Source: Phyllostachys edulis
Lineage: Eukaryota > Streptophyta > Magnoliopsida > Poales > Poaceae
Direction: 5' to 3'
DNA length: 64,000 nt
Assembly (NCBI GenBank): GCA_036346405.1
Contig: CM070558.1
Location: 2,480,001 to 2,544,000 of the forward strand
Below the pieces are notes generated by a model. That model was not told where the DNA came from. It made no database searches and saw nothing but the letters and a program-made list of their open reading frames with translations. Made by a program: the position numbers and the translations under genes. This document shows, one piece after another, positions 1 to 11,344 of the stretch. Each line of letters starts with the position of its first letter. The first letter of the stretch is position 1.

Positions 1-1926
1 TAGCCATGAAAGCTATGAAGATCAATATTCAAGCATAGTGGAAGACTTGTATTGGATCCAATCAAAACCCCGAAGCAAATAGATCAAAATCACAAAAACT
101 CAAACCCAAATTAGTTGGGCGGTCAGACCTCCTTGCAGTTGGCGGTCTGACCTCCAAGTAGTTGGCGGTTTGACCGACAACTAGCTGGCGGTCTGACCTC
201 TAGGCCAATGAACAGTAAAATCAGCGTGAACTCAAAATCACAAATTGTTCTAACTTTTGATCCGCAACTCCAAACTTCATGAAACTTGAAACATACCTTC
301 TTTAGGATGTCAGGAACCTATTCCAATCAACGATCGTGAAGATCGTTGTGAACGTTCTGACCTTTTTCCGTTTGAGTGAAGGTTGCTCTAAAACCAAGCC
401 AAAACCAAAATATGATCTAAAGACTTGCTCGTGGGTGATTGATGATCAAGATGATCCTAGATGTATTCCCACATGTCACAGCAAGCTAGATCTAGGCCAG
501 AAACCAAAGAAAAACTAACGATCAAAGAAAGCCCCAAAATCACAAAATAGAGAGCAAGAATAAAAAGAGACACATCTTGAGGAATCTTGCTTGGATTGAT
601 TTGAGATTGATGTTGGTTTACAGCCACTCCATCTAGGAGGACAAAAACTCAACACATGAGCACACAATCAATCCATCTCTCAAGAACCCTAACCTCTCCA
701 CTATTCTCTCCTAACTCTAAAACACAAACTAGGGTTTTAGATATAAGGGTTGGGGGTGAATAACCAGCACCCCTCCCCTATTTATAGTGGATGCTAGCTT
801 CTAGAAGAATATCCTTAATAGGCACCCGTTAAGCCCACACACAGACGGGTTTCACTTACGCACGTATTTTAAAGTGCTGTTTTCATCTCCACTAGACCTG
901 AACCGCTTCTCCTTGCACCGTCTTGCGCCGCGGGTTGGCAAAAGGTCACCTAGGCGGTATTTAGGTGAAGTTACCAAAATACCCCTTCTCGATCCTTCTC
1001 CGAAGACCAAGTCCAATCTTCATGAAGCAATCCCATGCTTCGCCACGTGTATGTTGATCAACGGTTCTCTTCATGTCGGCAAGTCTCTCCCATCCGGCTC
1101 CCATCGAAACCACCATGACACTTGCACCGACCCCCGCGCCGCTTGTCCCAACCCGTCGCACCGAACTGCCCGTTCGGTCATCCTTGTCCATTTTGCGCTA
1201 TGCTTGAATCCACTAACTTCACCCGGCATCCTCGATCGTTCTGAACCTTAGCTCTCCAAGCCTGGTCCCGATCATCCTCGTCGTTGACCTCCAAGCGTCC
1301 TGTACAACAATAGACAAAGAAATCGATTTTGGGAATATGTTCTTCACAACTTGACCCACGTTAGTCAAAACATGCATCATGCAACACATATGCATTGAAA
1401 CCCATAAACTTGAGCTATCCAACAAACATCACCACCAAGTTGGCCGATGAACAAGTGAAAACCAGTCAGACCGCCACACAATGGTCGGTCTGACTACCCT
1501 CTGGCCGGTCTGACCGCCCAGCAGAGACTTAGCCAAGTTTCCATCCTGAAAATCCGAAACCTTCTGGAAATTTCAAACGAATAGAACTTTTGACTCGAAG
1601 CTCCAAAAAATATGAGACCAAGTGTGGAAGAATCTCCTCTCTTGCCTACACCCTCTATTTTTGGCCCGGCTCCAAACTCGAAAGCCCTTTATGGCCGGTC
1701 AGACCGCTGCCCAAAGGCCGGTCTGACCACCAGCCACTTGACCTGAGGCTTGGCCAGTCTGACTGCCACACAAGCCGGTCTAACTGCCACCTCTGGGCCG
1801 GTCTAACCGCGTACAGCCTAACAGCAGCAGGACTTTACTGAAAACAAGGGTTTCTCCAAATACCTCGATGCTATTGCCAATTGTTCAACACATTAGGATT
1901 AGGATCATATCCACATGATCTCCACA
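1..1926 (-). repeat. 3' LTR of the Copia-type element (partial)
   Basis: This copy is cut by the window edge. Its boundary at 1926 is set by comparison with the other LTR: both end in ATGATCTCCACA on the plus strand (TGTGGAGATC as an LTR start on the minus strand), after which the two sequences differ. It keeps about 1.2 kb (roughly 513-1713) that the right-hand LTR lacks. GGCCGGTCTGACC-type direct repeats occur near 110-210 and 1460-1810. Confidence 0.85.
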
Positions 1927-1940
1927 ATCTCCTCCTTGTT
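1927..1940 (-). promoter_or_regulatory. Polypurine tract of the Copia-type element
   Basis: On the minus strand the 14 bases next to the 3' LTR read AACAAGGAGGAGAT, directly followed by TGTGGAGATC, the LTR start. This is the usual place for the plus-strand priming tract and it confirms the minus orientation. Confidence 0.75.
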
Positions 1941-4900
1941 GAACACAATGGCAATCTTCTCAAAAATGCAAGTTTGAGGTTTGAAAATGAAAATACTCTC
2001 GTTTTCGCGCAAAGGCACATCTTGGTCCACAAGCAAGAAAAAGCTATAAAAATTACCAAGATGGCTTGAGAAATGCAGAAGAACAGTAGATATGACAATA
2101 TAGAAAAAGAAAGCTTCAAATCTAGAGAGAACACAAAAATTCACTCAAGGTCCATATGAAAGAACAATTGTTCATTTTGACCTTTGATCATTGTGAGGTT
2201 TCAAATTATGCAATTCAAACTAAGAATAGAACATTAAGATCACAAGAATGCATATGAGATGTTCCCCCTCTCTCAAATCATCTAAAATTTTGAATTTTTT
2301 ATTTTCTCCCATTTTCACCCCCTTTGACAATAACTCCTACTTTTGTCATTTCTTCTCCCCCTTTGACAATGGAGTCATCAAGGAAATATGTCTTCTTCTC
2401 ATCCAAAGATAACATGTAAAGATACATGGAAGAAGTATAAGAAAGAGTATGCATGAAATGCAATGGAGTGGCTTCATTTTTGGATTTTCAAAAAAACAAA
2501 ATAGAGCAAGAAGCTTTGGAGATTACCCAAAAGAACAAGCTAGCATTTCTACTATTAGTCAATACATATCAAGCCTAAAAGCGCTAGAAAGATCATGTTA
2601 AGACATATATATATCAAAGCTAAGCTGGAAGGCTCAAGATAAAGCGATGAATTGTAACAATTTAAGCAAAGCTTCAAATTTAGCAAGTTCATCAACAAGG
2701 ATCTTAAAGTGATAATGGCCATGTCAGAATGTCAATGTGAGATCAAGAAGCTAACAACGACCATCCTAGAGACAAAAAAATTCCTAAATCGAATTATTTT
2801 GCTCAAAAAACCTTAATCACTCAATTTTTACAACAGTTTTTCATTTGCAATGAATATTGAAGTTGATTAAAGGTCTATCTTAGTGAAGAAGATCCTGGAC
2901 TAGGAGCCATCCACAAACTCTTCCTAAGCTTCAACCAGGGCGACAAATCTTGAGGTTCATGTCAATTTTGACAAGCAGTCCCCATAAGATCGTTTGGATC
3001 ATCAAACTATCTCCAAGTTCATGTCTTTGACATGCAGTCTTGTGAGAATAGTTTGGCACAATTTAACCACATGAGAATCTTGAAATTTGATGTTTTATTT
3101 TGCACAAGAGAAGTTTTAGATTCACAAAAGAACAAGAAGCTCAAGGGATATTCAATCCTAGATTCAAGTGCTAACAAAGAAATTTTGACAGGGCCAATGT
3201 TACAAAAGGATCACTAATTGTGCAACTAGCTAAGAGATTCACAAATTGCAATTTTTAGTTCAAGTTGTCCTAAAGTTCTAGCTCATTTAGCAAAGACTTA
3301 GCTACACATATGAAAGCATGATAATTCTAGTGAGTCAAAGAACTAGACATGACATTGAGCAAGAATTGAAATACTAAAGCTCAAGAGGGTAATAAGCAAA
3401 GCTTCATCAATTTAAAAAGACAGAAGCAGTAAAGCTTATATTACAATGCATCTTTTTGTGATTTTCGTATGAATGCAATATGATACAATGAGATGCAAGA
3501 AAAAGCCTCAAAAGTCAAAGAAGACACTTGTTGATACCACTAGGTGAAAGTTGGAGAATACACTTGACGAGAAGATCAACAAGAGTCAAAAAGATCAAGA
3601 AGATCAGAAGAAAACACCACTTGAAGAAGGTATCAGAAAAGATCTACTCCCCCTCAAATCAACCCTCAATTCCCTCCTCAAGGTGGCAAACCTAGCAAGA
3701 TCTAAGGGTTTGGTGAGGATGTCTGCCAATTGTGCCTTGGACTCCACACACTATAACACAAAGACTTCCTACTCCACATGATCTCTAGGGAAAAGGACTC
3801 GACTAGCTAGGGAGCAAAACACCAATACTAAAAAGCTTACAGGCTGCTCAAAACCTACTAAGGACTAGTGACAAGCTCGACCTAGGCTGTGAGAAGAGTG
3901 CATCCTAACAAACCATGGGATAAGAAGAGTGTCTAGAAAGGACACATGCTAGAACATAACCTTCTATCTACCCTGAACACAACAAGCCCAACCCCTGACA
4001 AACCAGATGATATGCAAAGTAGAATAGGAGTTCCATACACAAATGTAAGGTATAAGGGCTTGAACCTAAGTCGCACCGCTTGGCAGTGAGATGTAGTCGA
4101 ATGAGTAGAAGATGGACCATACTGCGTCTCCAAGAAGTGATAGCCATCATCGAATGCGTATATGAGGAAGGAGAACCAACAGCTGAAGTCATGAACCACA
4201 TGTTCTTCTCAACTGAAAAGACTACACCAAAGAAACAAAAGAAGTCTATGCCTTGGTACTGGGTTAGTGAGACATTATCTAGGAAAACAGTACCGAGACA
4301 TATGACTAGCAAGAATAGCAGTAGAAGATCCAAAGCTTATAAAAGCATATAATCAACAATTCAGGGCATGAGCATGAAGATAGACATATCAATTGCAACA
4401 CATGCTATCCAAGATATGATAAAGCTCAAAATATCCTTAATTCATAATAAGGCATAGGAGCAAGCAAGCATATAGCATATTACACAACATACATCTAGTC
4501 AAGGGTAAAACATGCTAGTGAAGCTATGGCAAAGCTCATGTATCCACGAATAACAATAAGGCACAATACCATGTAAGCATAAAATATATTATAGAACAAA
4601 TCATCGATAATGTATGCTAACATGGATATCAAGTAAGCATGTGGATACATAAAGCAAAAATCAACAAGAGCAAGATAATAAAAGTACAAAACTGCACAAG
4701 CTCTTGATGAGAAAAACCAAGCTCATACAACCATGGAAATAATGAACAACAATCTAATACATGGATACATAAGCAAGGTACTAGCAAAGGCATGCAGATG
4801 AAAGATATTATAAGAGTAACACATGCCGATATGATACAAGTGAGCACAAAGACAAGCACAACATACCAAGAATGAATAATCATGAAGGTAAAGGCATGAA

Positions 4901-5060
4901 GGTGTAAGATAGCTCACAAAATAGGTGAGGACACCAATCATGAAAGCACATGCCTCTTGGAGGCCATCAAGGGGATGGAGAACCATCAAGTGTCCCGATC
5001 ACGTGATGAAGCAAAAGACCAGAACCTTTTAAGTCCATGTTATCCAACCCGCGTCCCTGG
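1941..5060. other. Internal region of the Copia-type element, no recognised coding content
   Basis: About 3.1 kb between the PPT and the gag-derived part, where pol would lie in a complete element. Only short frames of unlikely composition are open on either strand. Between about 4380 and 4920 loose copies of an AAGCTCA...CC...AATAAGGCA pattern recur at irregular spacing. No RT, RNase H, integrase or protease motif was seen. Confidence 0.6.
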
Positions 5061-5063
5061 TAC

Positions 5064-6284
5064 CTACACATGAGAAAAGCAAGATGTCCAAGTCTTGGAT
5101 CCCGAAGGGTTAGAGAGCAAATACTTGGGATCGCAAATCTTGGACACACAGCTACTAGAAGCAATTGAACCATTATGTGAGTCAGCATGATGCAAATGAT
5201 GGTTCATACAAGAAGATCCAACACCATCCTTGGAGGCACGCCGTAAGTGGACAACTCGATGAGGAAAACGAGGTCCATCTCTAGAAAAGCGGCAATGACC
5301 TTGCTTTAAAGCACTATGATGAGAACCAACAAAAGCACCAAAGGAACTCACACATCTTCGCCATGGGTGTGTACCTCGATGAGTAAATGAGGTCCACCTT
5401 TTGAAAAACAGCAAAAATCTTGCCTCGAGGCAGCTTATGGGCCAAAACCAAAACCACAGAAACCGAGTCCACGACACCGTCCAACACCACTAGAAAAGAT
5501 GTCAAAGAAGCCATCAATAGAGCGAGTCCTCATGATAGGCTCTTTAGTATGCATGTCATGAGAAAGACTATGCTCACTAAAAGACTTAGAAGCATGAGCT
5601 CGACGCATGTGTTTTGCACGTCAAAAACAGAAATCCACAATATGTCCATCCTTCTCACAAAATGAGCAATGGTGCAAAGGTCTACTAGGAGACACGGTCC
5701 GAGAGGATAGAGTATCATTATTGCTCAAAAGAGAAGTCACTTGGGACAAAGCTGGAAGAACCAACATCATAACTCGCCCTCGTGTCGGCACTAGGCTCAC
5801 ATATGCCATGAGATGAGAAATGTGTGTCCCTAAAAGCTCGACGGCACATTCGACGCTGGTGTTTGACACGCTAGAAGTAAAACTCAACAATGTGTCCATC
5901 TTTCTTACAAAAGGTGCAATGATACTTCTCTTTTGAAGATGTAGTACCATTTAAGGAAGAACCACCCTTGTCTTTAGAAATCCCTTGGACAACACAAGAA
6001 GAGTCACAAAGAGTTGCACTTGCCAAGGAAGAGCTACTCAAAGCAATGGCACAAATGCCAACCTCAAATGATCCACGTTTAGCACGAGAAGACTCCAACT
6101 CCAAATGCAAAGAAGCAAGAGAAATCTTGAAAACATCAATCTCGGAGTGGAGGCAAATACAAGAGTCACATAACTTCGCGCTCATATCATCGCGCAATTT
6201 CTGCAAAGACTCAACCTTGCTTTTCAAGGCAATGCAAGATGTGCAAGAAATTAATGATGCTTTCGTACTAAGCATGCAATTCAA
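5064..6284 (-). pseudogene. Downstream gag portion with repeated zinc knuckles, broken
   Basis: On the minus strand several frames encode related zinc-knuckle modules of the form C-x2-C-x3-DGHIVxFxF: HCTFCKKDGHIVEFYF near 5871-5930 and HCSFCEKDGHIVDFCF near 5621-5680. A third, degraded copy (FVRKMDILWISVF) lies near 5600-5680 in another frame. Upstream of these is a Ser/Leu-rich coiled region with repeated CDSC motifs. A Ser/Asp-rich tail near 5064-5200 lies where a protease linker is expected, but no DSGA-type active site follows. Frames change at least three times, so no single product is encoded. Tandem duplication of the module is inferred from the similarity of the copies. Confidence 0.6.
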
Positions 6285-6300
6285 AGCATCAATTTTATTT

Positions 6301-7119
6301 CTAAACTAGCACAATTCTTGTAAGAGATTGAACCATCCTTATGCAATTTTCATACTCTAAGCACATGCCACAAGGGCTAGCTTCAATTTCAATAATTTCA
6401 GCCCTAGCATTCTCTAATTGCTCAAGGTGAATGGAATTAGTCAATTTTAACTTCTCAAATTCAGCAAGCATGCCTACACAAGAATCACAATTATTTCTAG
6501 CCATAGATCTAAAATTGCCTATTTCTAACTTGGCATTATCAAGCTCATGATGTAAGGCAACACAAGAATCACATGGCATAGGAGCATTTGATTTCAATAA
6601 TTCATTTTCAGATTTTAGGCATGCAAGAGAATTATTCAAGTTATCCATATCTACAAGCAACGAATCAAAAGCATACATGGAGGTTTTCAATTTGGCGAGC
6701 TCATGAGACAAATCACCCTTTTCTCTTTCTAGCAATTTTATTTCCTTCCTATGAGCATGCAATTTAAGATCATATGACAACAAGCCATCAATGAGTTTTT
6801 CTTTGTTCACCTTGCTTAGCTTGAGTAGGGGATCATCCTCGCATGACTCATCATAATCATCCTCGAAAAGCTCTCCATCAGGATCATCCTCGATTGCTAC
6901 TCCACAAATGCCAATGGGCTCCTTCTCCTTGGGCTCTATGGAGAACTTATGTTTGAAACTAGAGCACATATGGGTAAAATGGCCACGAGCGCCACACGTA
7001 CTACAAATTTGATCTCTAGCAAACCATCTTCAAAAAGATTCATGCCTCATATGGCCATCGACCAAAGAGTCACAAGAAGATGAACTAGAAGACTTACAAG
7101 ACCTTCTACTAGTCGCCAT
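6301..7119 (-). pseudogene. gag-like zinc-knuckle protein of the Copia-type element, one in-frame stop
   Basis: The likely start is the ATG at 7117-7119 (MATSRRSCKSSSSSS...), 39 bases after the PBS. The frame is interrupted by a TGA at 7030-7032. It then continues through a classical CX2CX4HX4C knuckle (CSTCGARGHFTHMC, about 6970-7010), an acidic stretch (DDPDGELFEDDYDESCEDD) and a Lys/Glu/Leu-rich coiled coil with spaced CDSC motifs, ending at 6301. The UBN2-type gag core that precedes the knuckle in full Copia gags is absent. The product would be a nucleocapsid-like RNA-binding protein. It could instead be regarded as a truncated gag remnant with no function. Confidence 0.7.
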
Positions 7120-7157
7120 GCTCAAAGATCGGTAAAGATCACAAAAGAGCAAACCTC

Positions 7158-7169
7158 GCTCTAATACCA
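7158..7169 (-). promoter_or_regulatory. tRNA-iMet primer-binding site
   Basis: The minus strand reads TGGTATTAGAGC two bases after the LTR end. This differs at one position from TGGTATCAGAGC, the complement of the 3' end of plant initiator tRNA-Met. It fixes the element's orientation and the LTR boundary at 7172. Confidence 0.85.
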
Positions 7170-7171
7170 CT

Positions 7172-7999
7172 TGTCGGACCAAAAACGTGACTAGAGGGAG
7201 GGTGAATAGGAGCACGATATCTTTTTCTCCTTGATTGAATTCAATACTAATTTCACTCCAATAGCTATGAAAGCTATGAAGATCAATATAAAAGCACAGT
7301 GGAAGACTTGTATTGGATCCAATCAAAACCCTGAAGCAAATAGATGAAAATCACAAAAACTCAAACCCAAATTAGTTGGGCAGTCAGACCTCCTTGTAGT
7401 TGGCGGTCTGACCTCTAAGTAGTTGGCAGTCTGACCAGCAACTAGTTGGCGGTCTGACCTCTAGGCCAATGAACAGTAAAATCAGCATGAACTCAAAATC
7501 ACAAATTGGTCTAACTTTTGATCCGCAACTCCAAACTCCGCGAAACTTGAAATATACCTTCTTTAGGATGTCAGAAACCTATTCCAATCAATGATCATGA
7601 AGATCGTTGCCAAAGTTCTAACCTTTTTCTGTTTGAGCGAAGGTTGCTCCAAAACCGAGCCAAAACCAAAATATGATTTAAAGACTTGCTCATGGGTGAT
7701 TGATGATCAAGATGATCCTAGATGTATTCCCACATGTCACAGCAAGCTAGATCTAGGCCAGAAACCAAAGAAAAACTCACGGATTAAAGGCCGGTCTGAC
7801 CGCCAGCCACTTGACCTGAGGCTTGGCTGATCTGACCGCCACATAGGCCGGTCTGACCGCCACCTCTTGGCCAGTTTGACCGCCTACAGCCTGACAGCAG
7901 CTGGACTTTACCGAAAACGAGGGTTTATCCAAACACCTCGATCCTATTGCCAATTGTTCAACACACTAGGATTAGAATCATATCCACATGATCTCCACA
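7172..7999 (-). repeat. 5' LTR of the Copia-type element, internally deleted
   Basis: The plus strand runs from TGTCGGACC to ATCTCCACA. Relative to the left LTR, bases equivalent to about 513-1713 are missing, and the join lies within the GGCCGGTCTGACCGCC repeats near 7785. The remaining parts align closely with the left copy. Deletion between the short GGTCTGACC repeats is the simplest explanation. Confidence 0.85.
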
Positions 8000-8383
8000 C
8001 TATCAAGTTGATGATGCCATCTGGGTTGCACAAAAGGCTCTTCATGCCATAAGAATGTTTCTACATGTAAGATGGTCAAGGATTTAGAAAGTGGTTCAAC
8101 AACGTTTCAAGTGGGCTGCAAAGAATTTTGGTAGAGTATTAGAAAGGTTGTCATTCATTTGGCGTGTTGAAGATGAAAGGGAGAATCTTGTTGGCTTTGC
8201 CAAGTTACAAAATGAAGATTCAAACGAAAATGATAATTGCATGTATGGCATGTTGACACTGTTCATTTGGCACGTTCACATTGTTCATTTGCCTTTCTAT
8301 ATTAATTTCTATTTTATTTCCTGTGTAATTCGCAAATTTCGTTGTGAAATCTCTCCAAAAAGCCTAAGCCTAAACAAACAAGG
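8000..8383 (+). other. Unidentified short fragment between element and duplicated segment
   Basis: A frame at 8091-8390 could give MVQQRFKWAAKNFGRV..., preceded in another frame by WVAQKALHAIRMFLHVR. It reads like a scrap of a larger protein but I do not recognise the family. The stretch ends in AAACAAACAAGGCCT, which resembles a Tourist-type terminus. No partner terminus was found. Confidence 0.3.
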
Positions 8384-9235
8384 CCTGTGAGTCATCTCTT
8401 TGTTCACTGCTCTATATTTCAGTCATTTGGTACCTCATTACCTTGAGTAGTTTGACTACTGTCCAGTGAACTTTGAAGTGATACTTCATTTCTGTCAAGT
8501 GATATCTCATTACCTTGTGTAGTTGCTTCACTTGCCTGCTGTCCAGTGAAGTTTGGAATGATAATTTGCTTTATATGACTTGTTACATTAGCAAGATAAT
8601 ATAATAGCTCAAGGCCTAATTTATTTCATAGAAATTGTTATATTTAACTTGTGATTGAATATTGACAAAAGTGGCGAGAAGGCCAAGATTACATCTTGAG
8701 CAGTCCGACATCTGAGAGGAATAAACAAACTATTAAATCTGAGTATTATGCTGATTTCAATAGTCCTCATGTTCCTTGTGTTGAGCATATTTTCCTGTTT
8801 AAATGACAGGGGGGGATCATGTTTATATGTTAATATTGTCATTTAAAAGTGGCTGGAAATATGCTTTAATTATTGTTAATTATGCTAAAATTAATTCTGA
8901 ATGTTTGCTAAAACCGCTATATTTACAATAATTTCTACAACAATGGGAAGGGAGGAATGCTCTATTTGTTATACATTGACCAGCTAGCCCTAGGACACAC
9001 CGTTTTGGCACAACAATGGAGATAATGTATGATGGTATGAGAAGAGTAAGTAGCAATGTCAAGAAAAATCAGAATCAAAACTTTCCTTTAAATATTATCA
9101 CAAATAGCATTGCAAATAATGTCAAATCTACCCTGAAGTAAACTAAATCAATGTCCTTGGGTGAGAAGTGGATAAAATGAAAATCAATCTAAGAGCCCAT
9201 GCTTCTTACCTCCTTTGAGTATGCAGCTGCTCGGG
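8384..9235. repeat. Duplicated non-coding segment, copy 1 (pair of 22203-23020)
   Basis: About 850 bases from GTGAGTCATCTCTTTG to GAGTATGCAGCTGCTC align nearly end to end with 22203-23020. Differences are small substitutions and short indels, including about 45 bases near 9140-9190 that copy 2 lacks. Both copies lie on the 3' side of an RPK2-like kinase fragment. No coding content was recognised; the AT-rich, T-run-rich composition is intron-like. Confidence 0.85.
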
Positions 9236-9332
9236 CTTGGTTGCTGTTCCTAGTAAGGAAGTCGGAGCCCCGTTGAACGTCAAACAACATGCTTCATTTA
9301 TAAGGCCTAGAAGCAAGAGACACCCACATGAT

Positions 9333-9675
9333 GACCAGGTCATCATGTGGAGCGTCATCCCACAAGCCCTCGATGAACAAGTTGCGAACTCTGCCTTTTT
9401 TTATAAGGGTAGAAGCCCAATCAACAATGTTGAAACTGTTTCCATATGGAGAAAATGACGGATCCAGTGCTTTCTTATCTGAAATCAGTTCAAAAGGCAC
9501 AACTCCATAGCTACAAACATCTGCTTTATCAGACACGCGGCATGTCATTGCATACTCGGGTGCCACATAACCAAAAGTACCAGCAACACCTGTGGTTGCA
9601 TGAGTTTCTGAGTTCCGAAGAAGTCTTGCTAATCCAAAATCAGAGAGATATGCATTGTATTCATCATGGTCGAGC
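9333..9675 (-). pseudogene. RPK2/TOAD2-like LRR receptor kinase, C-lobe fragment (copy 1)
   Basis: The minus-strand frame encodes part of a Ser/Thr receptor-kinase C-lobe: the DFG segment (YLSDFGLARLL), an activation loop ending in GTFGYVAPEYA, the DKADVCSYGV helix, and ISDKKALDPSFSPYG, a run I associate with the RPK2 (TOAD2) clade of LRR receptor kinases. The N-lobe, the catalytic-loop HRD and the C-terminal end are missing. At 9675 the frame stops abruptly at a Gypsy LTR fragment, and beyond HDDLV (about 9340) homology to the other copy ends. It is a truncated, non-functional copy of the kinase at 55925-59345. Assignment to the RPK2 clade is from memory of family sequences. Confidence 0.75.
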
Positions 9676-10760
9676 AGAAGCAACAACGGAAGCAAAAAGA
9701 TGAGAACACATCTCTCCACAGACAAGCGACTGGAAAAACCCGTGTGTGTCCGATATTACCCAAAGACTCAGATAATATAGGATGCACGCAAGCACCAACA
9801 GAGTCAACTAGACTGGGTGAGACTAGAACAACTAAGATTAACTACGCTTCATCATCTCCTGGGCCTCCAGCTTCTGGATCCTCGTAGTATGCGTAGTCTT
9901 CAGGATTTCCTGCTTCTGAGGGTTTTGGGGGAAAAAAAGCGAGAATGAGCACAACTTCCGTACTCGCGAGCCAATACACAATGCAATAATATACATGCAA
10001 GGCTTAACAAGGATGGCTCGGGTTCTTTTATTTGCTAAAGCAACATTTTCAAATATCATAATTACAAAGTCCTATCACTTAGCATTTTTAACCAAATTGC
10101 AGTTTATTAAGGAGAGTAATTGTGCAATATTTATTTCAGTAGAGATCCCCTCCGTCGGAACCTATACCGTATGCTTCATTTGATTGGAGCTACCTCTATT
10201 ATTAACACCACTGAGCTTGGCGGCTCAGGTAAAATCCAATCTCAGGGCTAGGTGAGCCCACCACATTTTCATACCACCCACAAAGGTTTTTGAAATAGAA
10301 CTAACTCAAGTTAAGTTCCTATGTCCGCCTTTGACTATAGGCACGGCTGTTTAAACAGTTTACACTCTGCAGAGGCAGTACACTGTACCCACAAGAGATA
10401 GTCATACTTGTTACCACACATGATTCCGTAGTCATATAGTTGAGTGACCGTCACAACAACCTTTCAAACTACCTTGCCCTTTCCGTCATCTCACCCATAT
10501 AGGGTTACGCCCATACGTTGCGCGGGATCGTTGTACCGCAGCATTGGGCGTAGTTTTGGACTACCCACAACCACTGGCAACTTCACCCATTCAAGCTGGA
10601 TGTATCGCAAGCTTGCACATTCCCTTTCTCCACCCAGTGAGATACATTCAGGGTTTAATAATTTTACTAAGACAAGTTGCATTTTGCAGACTTGTAGTTG
10701 TACTTGTTTAACACGGGAGGTCGTGACAAGATTAAGTTCTTAATCTATCTGGTTAGTAAT
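9676..10760 (-). repeat. Fragment of a Gypsy-type LTR related to the solo LTR at 47889-51464
   Basis: From CAACGGAAGCAAAA to about 10755 this sequence aligns in the same orientation with about 48125-49190, including the CACATCTCTCCA, GGATGCACGCAAGCACC and GGCACG...TGTTTAAAC segments. Neither LTR terminus is present. It interrupts the kinase fragment on its right. No coding potential; the short frames inside are chance. Confidence 0.8.
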
Positions 10761-10960
10761 TAGTAGTCAAAGTTTAATAATATTATAGTTTTATTGAGTT
10801 TTAGAAATATATTATAATAGTAATCATTAGTCCAAAGCAACTTGTTTTGTGACCAATTACTGAAGGTTGCAGCGGGTGTGATTCAAAACACAAACAATCA
10901 ATGCTATGGCGGCAGCGGAACAGAGGCACAACGCAAATTAATACTAGAGAATGAGCATTA
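10761..10960. other. AT-rich spacer, nothing recognised
   Basis: Contains TTATAATA-type runs and no open frame of note; it ends in the TTA target site of the following MITE. Confidence 0.5.
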
Positions 10961-11341
10961 GGCTGCTCCTAATGAGCAGTATCTTAGTACAATTTCTTTA
11001 GTACACGAGGAGTGTTAGGATACTATCTTCCCAATGCATGGTTTCTTATGGTGTAGTATCTTAGGCTGTTTCATTTAATTACATGTATGATCTTTACTAA
11101 TATTTGAGCATTGTGGTCTATTTGTGGCATGTACTAAAGCAATACATGTTTGTTGACACACACAAACGTAAATACACGAGATCGATCACAATAAATTTTA
11201 TGCGTTGGATTTCGAGACCGGACTGGTATCCAGATTAGATACTAGAGTATCATCTCTTTTCATTAACTATGGTGTCACATCATCATTTTGCCTATATGAC
11301 AGGCTTATGATATCAGCCAGGGTGGAGCACTGGGAGCAGCC
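10961..11341. mobile_element. Tourist-type (PIF/Harbinger) MITE with TTA target duplication
   Basis: The 381-base element starts GGCTGCTCCTAATGAG and ends with the inverted GTGCTCCACCC-like region and GGGAGCAGCC, giving a terminal inverted repeat GGCTGCTCC(C/T). It is flanked by TTA on both sides (10958-10960 and 11342-11344), the 3-bp duplication typical of PIF/Harbinger elements. It is too short to encode a transposase. It lies about 1.6 kb upstream of the NB-ARC start codon. Confidence 0.85.
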
Positions 11342-11344
11342 TTA

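Larger units (their letters stand above)
1..7999 (-). mobile_element. Non-autonomous Copia-type LTR retrotransposon, left end outside window
   Basis: Two direct copies of one long repeat flank an internal region of about 5.2 kb. Both copies carry arrays of a GGCGGTCTGACC motif and share a 60-residue reading frame (near 336 and 7591). On the minus strand the 5' LTR (7172-7999) is followed by a primer-binding site matching initiator tRNA-Met, then a gag-like frame with zinc knuckles, and a polypurine tract abuts the 3' LTR. I see no reverse transcriptase, integrase or RNase H motif in the internal region, so the element would depend on enzymes made elsewhere. Copia affiliation is inferred from the CX2CX4HX4C gag and the PBS; without pol it cannot be proven. 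Confidence 0.85.

Noticed and set aside
4495..4989. Hydrophobic Cys/Tyr-rich minus-strand frames resembling membrane proteins
   Set aside because: AT-rich antisense of a loosely repetitive non-coding region; no conserved start, no homologous frame, and the opposite strand is equally open.
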